From Bryopsis sp. KO-2023 (Eukaryota > Chlorophyta > Ulvophyceae > Bryopsidales > Bryopsidaceae), in contig BSYQ01000010.1 in NCBI GenBank assembly GCA_030272585.1, positions 4,340,001 through 4,404,000 of the forward strand: a stretch of 64,000 nt of DNA, given 5' to 3'. The notes beneath the pieces were generated by a model, which saw only the letters and a list, made by a program, of their open reading frames with translations, made no database searches and was not told the DNA's origin. A program made the translations under genes and the position numbers. Below, piece by piece: positions 22,850 through 35,600 of the stretch (its first letter is position 1; each line of letters begins with the position of its first letter).

Positions 22850-23634
22850 TGGGTTCTTGGGGAGTGTATATATATATATATAGTTTTGCAATAAAACCCG
22901 AATAAGGAAAAGACAGCATTTCCTGATTTGTATTCACATAGTATGATTCCAACGTGAGAAATTTTCATTCCACATGGTGAAGAAAAGTATTTATCGCCAG
23001 AGAGAAATCAAGGGGCTTTGTGGGGTTGAATTCTGCTTATATGCTGGTGGACATTTGGTCAATTGGATTTTTTCTTTTTCACAGAAATCAACAGGTTATT
23101 ATTATAAGTGTTGCACACAGTGCTAGTGAGAGAGGGATGTAAGATAGTTGTCAGTCAAGAGATAGTTGTTGCCTCTACGTTCGCTTTCGCAAACACTAGA
23201 TATTGTGAGGTATTATTGTGCTTTTGGAAGTTTTTGTTTCTTCCTCATGTTGCTCTGTTGTACTGATGTGCATAGAAACACAGAAAAGGGCCAACACTTC
23301 TTTCTGGAGCTGAAAAAATTCTCTGCTGCACTCCAGGTTTCATGTTCTATCCTTTATTGAAACCTTCATCTTTTTTTCAATGTTTTTTTTACATGGTCGT
23401 ATGCTACATATGTACAAAAATTATCCTTCAGGATTCAAAGCTCTAAAAGCACCCCCCCCAAAAAAATAAAAACAAAACCAAAACCAAAACAAAACAGTGC
23501 CATTCGAACTTTCTAGACACTGCAAGACGGTCTGTTGATAGGACAACAACTACAACTGCTGCTTGAGCAGCCTAGTGGATCACCTAATTTAAGATATCAA
23601 TTAATTCAAAACTAATTCAAAACTTGGTCCTATC
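22850..23634. other. Convergent spacer before the giant gene's 3' end
   Basis: Contains a (TA)n tract (22866-22881), A-rich and CAAAA-type repeats near 23455-23495, and the 3' UTRs of membrane protein B and the giant gene. No gene seen. Confidence 0.55.
22890..22895 (+). terminator. Candidate poly(A) signal, membrane protein B
   Basis: AATAAA 41 bp after the stop, just past a (TA)n run. Confidence 0.45.
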
Positions 23635-26600
23635 CTATTCGTCGTTCGTCTTCAAAACTTGGAGGAGAGCATAGCAGTGCCCCACAAGCAGTTCTCCCGG
23701 CAACAAATCCGAAACAACATCTTCAACATCGCCTGCGCCGTCAGCATCCACCACAGAGCCGCTGGGCCACACCACACACCGTGGATCGCACAAATATAAT
23801 GCCAAAGGCACATCTGCGTGCACGCTGTCCTCCCCAGCGGAAAGGAATCGGAAAATAAACTGCGACAGGACTTTCCGAAAAGCGGAGCTTCTCAACTTGG
23901 GATTGCTACTTGTACCCCTGCCACCCTCGACGATCGAAAGCACTGCAGTCTGGATGGATTCATCCATACTTTGACGATATTCTGGACGAATCTCATCGCA
24001 AGACCCGGCCCCCAACAATTCCTCCACGAGTTCATACCAACTAACTATGTTTTCCATCAGCACACGACCAAACAAGCCGCCACCACCACTAGATGAAAAC
24101 ATTCTTTTTATTCTCTGATCGTCGATCCACGCGTCCACAAACTCGACGATGCTTGATTTCGGCGCGCAGCCTGTCCGCTTCAGCACACACATGATGACTT
24201 CCAGGGCTGCGAAAAAATCTACCAAACCATATTCACTTTTGGTGAGCATCTCCTCCCGAAGCGCCGCCACTTGGTCAGGTTCCATCTCCACCTGATCGCA
24301 TTTCGAAGCGACGTCCGAAATCATCGTCACGTGCCGCAGGAAAGTTTCTCTCAGGAACACAACTTCTTCCATTTCCTCCATATCTATGAAACACGCCCCA
24401 CCCAGAACGTACTCGACAATCGATGTCTCAATACCATGCATGTCGATCTCCAACTGCAACCCACGACCGTACCCAGTTTCCCACTGAATAAAACCAGATC
24501 TGACGATCAACGCTTCCAACTGGTCCAAATTGATGCCCAAGATCCGCTGTTTCCCAACAGTGCAAATCGAACTCTCCTCGATGCTTTGAGAACGATATTT
24601 CCGGCTGGCAGACTGGGTGTCGGCAATGATCTGTGAGAAATCGCGCAGGAATGTGTTTTGGACATGCACCAGATGTGTGATCAGCGCAGCCAGAAACAAT
24701 CCTTGGTTGCGTTTCTCGTACAGACTCATTGCAATGCTCGATTGCCTGGTCATCTCCGGGATGCCCCCTTCCAGATCAGTGCACTCGAACCTGATTCAAC
24801 GAGAAGAATGATATTCACTCAAACATCTTGTCTCCAGTCGATTTCCCACAGTCTTAACACAAAAACTATGCACAATGCCGTTGAAAGAAATCAATTCAAA
24901 AGAAGAGGGTCTTTTGAATTGACCCTCTTCTTATTCTAATCGGTTAAACAATCTCAACAAACCTTGTGGTCACATGCCGACTGGAATTCCATGCAGCCTC
25001 AAAGTCTCGATACAGGTCTTCTAAGTCAGGATGCTTCGTGAGGAATTGCCGAACGCTCTCTCTCACAGCTTCCTCCCTCATGATCTTGCGATTGAGTCGA
25101 GAGTGAACAGCTCGCGTCCATTGCAAAATTCCCCACAGATGAGAAACCGCCAGCACATGTCCATCCCACGAGGATCCAAGCACATCCAACAAATAGGCTA
25201 CCATGGGATGCGCACCAGCAATCTCAACGCTCCCATGAAATTGTTGACGGAAGACCTCCATTGAGATTGCCTGCCTTGTTCGGAAAAGCTTTTGAAGTGG
25301 CCTGATGGATGCACACACACAGACTCAAATGCTACTCTCAAATAGGTAGGGTCATCACCCAATACATGCCAACACAGAACATCTGCAAAACGACAGGAAA
25401 TCTTTAACAACAGGAGCAGCAAAACGAGAAACATATCCCACCTTCCATCTTCCAATTCATCAATTCGCGCCTCCAAGCCATGCGCATGGCCCACACCGAT
25501 TCTTTCGGTGTAGTCCGCTATGGATGTCTGGACATCGTCGCAGATCGGCTTGACCACATCTTGCATGAACCGATCCTCCCACCTATCTCTGTCCTGAGAA
25601 GCACCCAGGACTGCCACCCTGAGGGCGCCATTTTCTCTGAGCATCAATCCAAATCTTGACACGAGCGCATTGAGCAGCAAAAACCCTCTCTCCTGCCCAA
25701 TACCAGGTGGGAGCAACTCTTGAAGTACCACCCAATCCCTGTCACACAACTCCTGCAATGCGGTGGTTGACCCGTTGAAAGTTTTCATCAACGCTCTAAC
25801 TTCATGTGCGTTGAAGAAAGATCCCCAACGCATCACAGTGTGAATCCAGAGCCTCAGCAAACGGAAACCAAATGGGGTCAGATTGCGAACAGATCCATGG
25901 GAGCTTTCATTGGCCATAGGAATGATGTAGCCAGGTCGAGCAGGTTGAGGTGCTGCGTGATCAATTCTCCTGTTCGATCCACCACCGCCAATCATATTTC
26001 CGCACTGAAGGCATCTATAGGACTGATTTGGTTGGCCACAGTTCCCAATTGCGAACATAAAGTCACAATGACCACACTGGTATCTTGCCCCCCCTTCCCT
26101 GGATTCCATTGCCTGGAAAGCTACCCTTCTCTCATCCTCAGGCATTGCAGGAAGAAAAGCTCTGGCCAGTCTGTCTCCAACCTGCCAAGCGATGCTCAGT
26201 GGTGAAACTCCTTCCCCGACAATCACACACAGGATCAAGTTGATCTGAAGAACTATGCTCTGCACATGGTGTGCATCGACTGATTGTGATGCCTCCAATG
26301 GGGTTCCAGCAAAATCGTTCGAAGCGAACTTCACTAGCATTGCTCTGTCTGATGCCGGCCACTCCAGCCGTATTCCCACCAACTGTTGAACAAAACTCTT
26401 CTCTTCTTTGTCAAGATCCCTCCAGAACCTGGGCAAGTAGAACAGAGCCACCGTCGCTGCAATCATCGCACGACGCTGATCCGGCCTTTGTGCAGCACTT
26501 CCGAGAGCTGCCGACAAGGCCTGCGTTTCTGTGGGCTTCTGTATTGCTGTTGCAATGAGGACCTGGGCCTCCTCAAACCCAGGAATGAGATTGAACCCGT

Positions 26601-29600
26601 GCGATTTCACCTTATCATTTCCTTCCAGTGGATTCCACACAAGGGGTCCCCCCAAAATGTCAGCCTGGCGTAAGTCTGCTGACAGCTCCCGAATCTGCTG
26701 TATCCCCAATCCATCCCTCCTAAGAACCTTGAGCAGGTGCTCATGCAAAGCTTGGACACAGTCCGATTGTGAACTCTCAAAAGCCTTGGAAAGGCTTTTG
26801 AGGATCACTTTTACAGTATCGCCTTGATGCTGGAAACCTTGCCGAAGGGCTCCCACCTTTTTGCCCCCCACCTCCTTCGACCCATTCCACCATCGCTGGA
26901 TACCGGACAAAAAGCCTGCCTTCCGAGTCGACGATCCTCCTCTGTCCATCCACCGACCAAAGAGACCAGGAAGGCTCTCCAGATTTGCTCGTAAAAATGC
27001 AGTCGCAATAACCACCATGAAAGTTCCATGTGAACCAGGGTCTGCCAATATACGAAGAGCATTGCTCATGTACGTCTCAACCCGGCCCGCATCCCGCGGA
27101 GTGTCAAGCATTGCATGCACGAAGCCATCCATGGCGAACACTTGCATACCATCTGCTACGAGTGCCACTGCATGCGAATCAACATGACATTGAGAGACTG
27201 CATCCCTCATCACGGCAAGGGATCCTCCTAAGAAATCTCGAGGCCCGTTTCTCATTGCATCCAACAAATGTAGTGCTAAAACAAACTGGCAAGATGGTGA
27301 AATCTCTTCTTGGTACTCCACACCCTGAAGATCTGCCCCAATCCCATGCAACATGGAAATCACGACACTCATCGAGCAGGGTGGCACAGGTTCCTGCATG
27401 ACATAGCCCCATGCGGCTTCGTAGCAATCCAACCGGCCTTGGGTTGATGTTCGACTTTCGAAACAGCTGGAAAGAAACTGTGACATCGCTCTGTTCAAAG
27501 AAGCAACCATGATTGGGTTGGGGACAGCATTCAGCAACTCCCCTAAAACTCGATCAAGAGAATGAATGCCACCGGCGCTCCTCAGCACCATCCTACTTTC
27601 GAAACCAAGGTGAACTCCCAGCTCTTTGACGATTCTGACACATCCGCACTCCTCATTCTCAGCCCCCGACACAGCCCCCATAAAGTTGACCACGCCGTGG
27701 TGATCTGCCAGAATCTCTCTCTCACCATGACTCATGCGATCCTCAAGGGCATGCAACTTACTAAGCACTGAGTCAGACTCTGTGACCCAGCTCCTTGCGT
27801 CCTCCATGTTTTCGATTGCCTCCATGTCAGACCTGATCTTGCGCAGCGTCAGTCTCAATATGTTGCTGTTGGTGACTTGATCCCCTTCTGACAACCCATC
27901 CAAATGTTGCAGTAAATCTGGGCAAATATGCATGAGCTGAACCAGTGAAGATATTTCCTCCCTCTGGCTCCACCAAACAATGTGTGCCAAAATGCAGTCC
28001 ATGGTGAAATCCCCCCTTTGCTCCATTGACACTCTCGCTTGATGCAAGGCCCTCATGAACACCGACCGGAACACCTCGACGGATGCAACGAAATGCTCAT
28101 AGGCCAGGGCGGTAACAAAATCAGAGACATATATCTCAGGGTGAAGACTGAATTGATCCTTCAAGACGGGGTGCAAGGTGGTCTCCAACCTTTCCACAAT
28201 CTTAATCCCGACATTGGAGGTGGTCCCGTCATGCTTCTCTTGGCGGTACAGCTCCTCCTGACTTTGGATTGCATCGATAATGCCATGAACAAAAGGCACC
28301 CCCAGTGGCGGCTGGAGGCCGACTGAAAAGTGCTCAAGCCCTGCAGGGTCTGCAACATTGTCGATCGAGACCAACCTATCATCCAGCAGCAAATCCCTCC
28401 AGATTTCCTTTCTCTCCGAGTCCATGTGGAAATAAGACTTCAGATTGCTGCCTTTTTCAAGCACAAAAATGAGTTTTGCCACCAGGTTCTTCACCCGCTC
28501 CTCCACAAACAACTCAGCCGCCCGAAGAATGCCACCACTGTTGGCAACCTTGGCTCGACTGCACGCCACCTCTTGCTGCCAAGCTCGTCTGAGATTGACA
28601 CCCTCCAGAGCTTTTTCAATCCTCAAGCAGAAACAATCCATCAACTTCGAATCCCCTCTCATCAGCGTCACCACCTCTCTAATGTGCCCCACCGAATCCA
28701 ACCGAGCATCATACTTCTGGCAAAGAAAGCAACGGAACAGCACCTTTCCAATAACCTCCCTCAACGGAAGCGTTTCGGTGGTCAGAATTTCAAGCAGACT
28801 GTCATTCAAGAGCCTTTCGGCCGAGACACCCTCTCCATCAGGATCGCAGACAAGGACCTGGTCCCAACCAGAGAGAAAATGGAACTGCCAAGACTTGCTC
28901 GCCCGTTGTGAAATCTGACCCCGGTCCATCTGAATCACCACACAGACATGCTTTTCGCCCTTATCCTCCCCGTTCCCTTCGGCCAAGTACTTGGTTCGTT
29001 GTTGGTCCACCAAAAACCGCAACAACTGGAATGCTCTGCCATCCTGCCGAGACGACGCCTCAAACATCAGCAGCTCGGGACCCCAGCGGCTTTCAGAAGT
29101 GAAAAAGCTCTTGATCACTTCCGAAATGGACCTCTCTGATGTCAAGGTGTGCAGCTGGTACCGCTGAACATCCACCACAGAAGCAAGCGATTCGATGGTT
29201 TGAGGCTTCACAGGCAATTCCGTCATAACCACCAGCCGGGACGATTTCCTTTCACCAGTGTTCTGACCGGAGCATGAACTGGAATCCCCCTGGTCCAGCT
29301 CCAGCTCTCTGGACAACAAGTCTTTCAGGCTGGTGGGTCTGGACAAGAAGTATTTCGCACACCATTCTCGAACATCACTGATGTCAGCCCTTGCTTTCAC
29401 GGACCATTTTGCACGTACTACGCCATCGAGGAATGCTACTTTGGACAGCATGGTTTTGCAAGCTTCCAACAACTGATCTTCCGAAGGTCGGGCCTCCCTC
29501 GACAGATCCCGGTTGCATCTGAGCACAAGAGATTTCAACGTGATGTCGTTCAATCCTGCAAACATATCCTTCGGTCCGAATGCCTGGCCGGGGTCCCCTG

Positions 29601-32600
29601 TGGCGGAGTCTGCCTGCGTTGAGATTTCCCCGACCCATTGCTCCAAAATCCTCAAGATGTTTCTCATCAATCTGTTGAAAAGGAAATCCAGGTCCAGATG
29701 CTGTTTTTCAAATCGATTCAAAAACGGGGGATCCGCGTTTTCAAGCTCGCTGTGGTCCATGAACACAATGCACCGGAAATCAGGATGCACATGGCACATG
29801 GGGTTGCTGTGCGCTCCCAGTGCTATTCTGCAGTATTTTCTTCCGCCCACTTCAGTGTAGTTCTGGTTGAGCATATCGTATAGGGCCCCATAAACCTTAT
29901 CAAGGTTCTTGAGCACGAGGACTCGGCCTTCACCCAAACAGAGCCTTATCTTGCTCAGCACCCTGTGGAAGCGCAGACACATTCACATGAAAATCAATGA
30001 AACTGAGAAGCACCCCAGACTGGGAAACCACATCAAGATGTAGTTCTTAAATGCATGCTTCCCCCCCCCCCCGAAACATATGTTTTTCTGTGCATAAGGT
30101 CAGGTTTTGCAACTGGAAGCACATTTTATCGGCCGAGGTGGCTGCCCTGTACCTGTATGTGTAGCTATCGGACTCATCCTCTGGGAAAGTGCTGCCATAC
30201 ATCACAACAGGCGATTTTTCCTTCAGGATGTCGTTTTTCAAAACATCCAAGACGAAATCTCCCTTCGTGATCAGCATGAGATTTCTGGACGTCTTGTCCC
30301 GAATGCTGTCTTTGATGAGCTCCTTCACAGACACAGAATCGCAGCGACCGCCTCCAATGTTTTCCATCACATTGTCGATGATTTGTCGAGTGGTCTGCGG
30401 GTCCAGCCCACCGAAGCTCCTAGCCAGTGCAACCCCGAATTCACGATCGCTCAGGTCTTCCTCGTTTGAAGTCACCGCCCTTTCGCACAGGGACTTGATG
30501 AGCGAGTAGAAATCCCTCAGCCCATGGAAATTCTCCACAGGTTGCTCGGAAATATATCTGTGGTACTCGCTGGCCAAGCTCTTGATCTTGTCAGACGTGG
30601 AGAAACTCATTCTCCTGCCAGCCATGATCGAACTCTTGATGGCATCCGCAGTCCTCTCTAGATCTTTCACCGCCGGGTCAGGTCGAGACAGGACAATGGC
30701 TCGATTCATTTTTGCTGCATCCAGGGCCCAATTGCTTATTCCCACAACAGCCACATCGGGGCGGTCTTTCGGATAGCCAGGTTCCAGCAAACTGTGGAGA
30801 ACCTTCAGAGGATTGTGGGGAGAGATCTCAGCCAAGCCAATCTCATCCAACAGCACCACAGGCATTGTCCTTCCATCAGGCTTCAGAAACCTAGCAGCAA
30901 TACAGCAGTCAGAATCTATGTCAGCCAGCCAATGAGGGTTTGTTTCAGGGGTATAGAGTGCAGTGACCTACACTGGAATTCTATGATGTCGAAAGCACGT
31001 GCATGCATTCTCTATTATAGATATTATTCATATATATATATACAAGCAACGCCCTTGTTCTTTTTCTATGCAAATGCCTTTCTTTTTCCCTGCAGATAGA
31101 AGCAAATTTCAATGGGTAGATTGAAACGCAACAAATGTTGAGGGAAAACCTAAAGCAGGGATACATTGACTCACTTTTTGGCTTTTTGGAATATCTTCAA
31201 GATGCCATCGGAGGTCGACGTTTCGGAGCCTTGAAAGGACACGAATATGATCTGGGGGAATGACCTGAACAGCTCCTCGCTGGAGTCCGGCCCTCTCAGG
31301 TTACTGTGAATGAGTTGCAGCGACAGAGACTTACTGCATCCAGGTTTCCCCACCATGAACAAGGGAAGCCGGTTCAAGATGCACACGATTCCAGCAAACA
31401 CATTCTCCAACAGAGCCCTGTTTTTCGCAATTCCACGAGGGAGGGTCATTCTTGCAATGTAATCCTCTTGTTCAGCTTGCAACACGTGGAGGAAATGTTG
31501 TGGGCTGATCCCTATGCGATGCTTTTCAAACGCAGCAGAAATCTAGACCCAAAAGCACAAGATTGTCACGATGCCAGGCCTGCACTGGATTAGGGTATTT
31601 CTAACTGAGAAGTCAAGGATTGAGACATGCTGCCTCGATGGCGCAATCGGCCAACCATCTTTCAGAGACAAAAATGTACAAAATCTCATTCAAAACCTAC
31701 TTGCTCCAGATAAGCTCTTCTCAGATCCGCCTCCCCCAAGCGCATGTAGTAGCAGATGGAGAGTGACAAGAGGATAGATCTTTTCTTGACTTCCTTTTCA
31801 TATTCTTTTTCTCTGCGAATGCGGCCCCCTCCATACAAAACATAGTCCAGGGCCTCAGTGAGCATCGCAGTGTCGTATCTCTCTGATTTTGGACTGGTCA
31901 GCAGCTTTTCTCGAAACCAGCCAAACAAAAGAATCCATCGCTTGAAATCTCGCAGGCTTGTGCTCCATGGTGTTTCCACAGACCGAATAAACTCCTGAAA
32001 AACCGTCCATGTCGTGTGAAATCATTGCACAGGGAAGAAAAAAATTCAAGAAAAGACAGCAAGGTGGAACTGGAGTGTTTGGACGTGGGAAGGAGCCATT
32101 GTCACTGACCTGAGATAAAAGTAAGACATCCGTGGTTGCTTTCAACAAGCCTGAGGCTTCCAGGCACCTTGCCTCGGAATCTTCGAGCATGCTGGTGAGA
32201 TACAGCCGCTGAGCTTCTTTGCTCAACTCTCCGTAATCCCAGACATATGCCATCATGGTTTCCGGAAGGGGATGCACACTACATCCCATTCACACGAAAA
32301 ATCGAGCAAGATCGATACAAATACGACCCACCAGCATTTCCAATATATGTAATGTCTCACTTCCAAGACCAGTGAGTGGCCGACAAATGCTTGTTGAAAT
32401 TAAGACTGTGGGATATTTCTGTGGGAAGAGGTACCCTTGGCTCGTTTCTTCTCCACAAATGTGTCAACACTTAATTACGGCCTAAAATTCCATTTTTCCC
32501 CATCCTGGTTATATTTCTCACCTGTAGACGAGCTCCGTCCTCCTATTTCGCCTCGACAGCTCATATCCTGCCGTAGGAAGAGACCTATCTTTGACCCTGT

Positions 32601-35600
32601 ACGGATTGCAAGCCACCAAAATCGTCACCCCTGGCATCAAATCCCTCCCATCGATTTGCTTGTGACACACCAGGTCGTTTATCATGCCCAGCTCGCTGCA
32701 AGTATTGATTTCATCCAGAAACGCCCACACTTCCTCCCCAGTGGCTTCACAATCAGCTTCGACACTGTCAATGAACTTCCTGATTGCTTTCCGGGATGTT
32801 CCTGCATGGATGTTGAGTGTCTTGAATTCGACTTGGCTCATCCCAGCAAGATACCTGATCAAGCTGGTCTTTCCACACCCGGTTTCACCCATAATGACGA
32901 CCGGCACATCCGCCCGGATACGAACGTGGAGCAACACCATCTTGAGGAAATTGTCCGGGGTCAATACGTAGTGACAACCATCGAATGGTACCATTTCGGG
33001 TAAACCCATTATTCTCAACAGATGCGTGCAGAGCTCCCAATGGCGGAGTTTAGAGAAATCGGGTAAGTTCCCCTCGTGTTGGCTTAGTATCAATTCCGTC
33101 ACGTTTTGAGGCACCCTTCGGATGGATCTATACACCGCTGTGATCGAATGCCCATCCCCTTGGTTGAACAAGATCATCAAATGGTTGTTGTCCTCCCAGC
33201 TGACCAGCCTTTTCACTCTCTGCGCCATTCGCTCTTCCATAGGGACTTCCAGCAAAGCAGCTTGCTGTTGCTGAGACAAAAACGCGGCCGAGCTGGACTC
33301 GATCGTGAAATGCCTGGAAACTTCGAGGAGGGACGTCAGCAAATCCAACCTAACAGCCGGATTCCTCCCAACCCATTGGAGCGTTTCCACCATGAAAAAG
33401 CAGCTCAGGGACAAACTTCTCAATTGCCATGCAAACACTCTCAGAAACGCCATGAGGACTGAAAATGATGGGGAAGAGACATGCTGGCAGAAAGCTGTTT
33501 GAAGAATGGTGCGACATTGCTCAGCATCCAGCGGTTGAACCCCAACCGCATCCAGGTTCAGATCTGCGTGTGCAAAGGTCGAATTTTCCAAAGCGGCCAG
33601 ATGGTGACAGACGATTTGCACATCCGAACTGAGGTCTTGGCTGACCTTCAATCGTGACAAATCCCACTCCAGGTGCTCCCTGGAAAAAGGTGGCAATTCT
33701 CCAGAACTGCTTCCTCCTCCAGTAACATCAACGACTGGTGCAAGCTGGCAAAAGTGCATCCCGATCCTGAGCTCCTCGCAGAGAGTGTTTGCCAGCTCAA
33801 TGGAAATCACTGTGTCTTGGTCCACGTCCAGCAACAAACAGCTCTCTTTGGAGGATGTATGGTTCAAAACTATCAGCTCGAACAGGAAATTGTCCAGCCC
33901 TGCGATCCAATTCACCCCCGACACATCCAGATGAATGTTGCTGGCCTCCCTACCAGCAAGGTGCCGCTTGGTTTCCTGGACGAGGTCATGATGCAACAGG
34001 GGCCCACCGATCGGAACAGTGATGGACTCTCCATTGTACAGCGATTGAATTTCTTTCACTCTGTCCGTTTTGCCCATTCCGGAAGCTTCAGATGTCAGAA
34101 TGACGACAGTGGGACCCTCCTTTTCAAACTGTTGTGCGAAAAGCTCCCCGACCTCCTCGTCTGACATTGCCTTGACGGGACGAATTGCTCCCTTGAATTG
34201 ATCAACAAGGTAGCAGTGCTTCGATCCGCTCAGAATGCCAAATTTCCAGTTTTGGTCTTCACATGGCCTGCTCATATTGGCAATATATTCCGCCACTTGG
34301 GTTTGAACCTCCACCAGGAGACTATCCACACCGGCCAAGCAAAAAAGCCTGCCATCCCTGCAAGTGCCTTCAGAGCGCTGGCATCTCAACAGGAGGAGCT
34401 CAATGTCCTCCCAGTCTGTCGATTCGTTGCAAATCAACAGTTCGCCTGGTTCCGGGAAGAATCCGCTTGCAGCGTACATCGATAAAATCACATTAAAGGC
34501 ATGGTCTCTGTCACAAATACCGACGAAGACCTCTCCGCTTTCCACACAAGCTGATGCATGAACAAAGTCAGTTGGAATCGGCCTCCTTCTGGGTGGTAGA
34601 TCCGCCAAATCCTCCAACCATTCCCCAAGTTGAAGAACTTTATCCTCCGGGACCTCCACGGGTGCCTCCACTTCACTGGGCATTTCCTTTCGCATCACTT
34701 CTGGAGAGAGTGCTGACAAAATCTCCCTCACATCAGCCCATCCATTCTGTTCGCAAAACACCTTGTTCCATACATAGGTGATTTGCCTCGAGCGGAGGAA
34801 ATTCAGCACGTAGTATCTCTGCCTGGACAGCCTCAAATGCTCTTTCCAGCCCTCCAAAGATTGCTCCAAATCATCCCTGAGTTGGGACAGCTCCAAAGCC
34901 AGTTCATCGACATTTGCATTGGATTCGTAAGTCCACCTCCAGTCGTACATGGTGAAATGGCCGACATCAGCCAATGCCTTCAGCAACGCTACAATTTCTG
35001 TCGACAAATCCACCACTTTGATGAACACCTGCATTTCTTTCTGATCATCCATGCCTTCCCCATCATCCGGCAGACCGGGTGCGTCGATCAAAAGCAAGGC
35101 CCTACTCCGATAATCCTGCAAATCGGCCATGCTATACTGTATTTTCTGGATACCCCGTGCATTTCTCAATTTCAGCACACGTTGTGTATTTGGGTAACCT
35201 GACTTATCGGTGTCGAAAGCAAAACGGCTACTGGTCATGGCATGCTTCACCACCACTTTCGTGAATTCCCCCCTGTCAGACACCCTTTCGTACAGAGACT
35301 TGATTGCGAATATGTTTTCGCTGACCAGCTTCAGCTGGGGGGCGATCGGGTTATCAGTCGTGCTGTGCCTGGCCAAGAGTTGTTTCAGGTTTTCCATAAA
35401 ACCCTCCAGCTCGATGCCTTCCAACATCACCAAACCACTCACGAAACCTTTCACGGCAATGAAACAAGCCACCGTGTCTTCCCGAATGAACGAGTCGGAA
35501 TCTTCTACAGAATCGCTCAGCATGCGGATGTCCTCATTGCCGATTTCCTTGACAAATTGCACCATGTGTCTGCCCGAGGACAGGTCACATAGCAAACCCA

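Noticed and set aside
25198-25330. Apparent frameshift in a TG repeat near the end of the giant gene
   Set aside because: Adding or removing a TG unit would also restore the frame, but a normal 140-nt GT-AG intron (25441-25302) explains it without any error.
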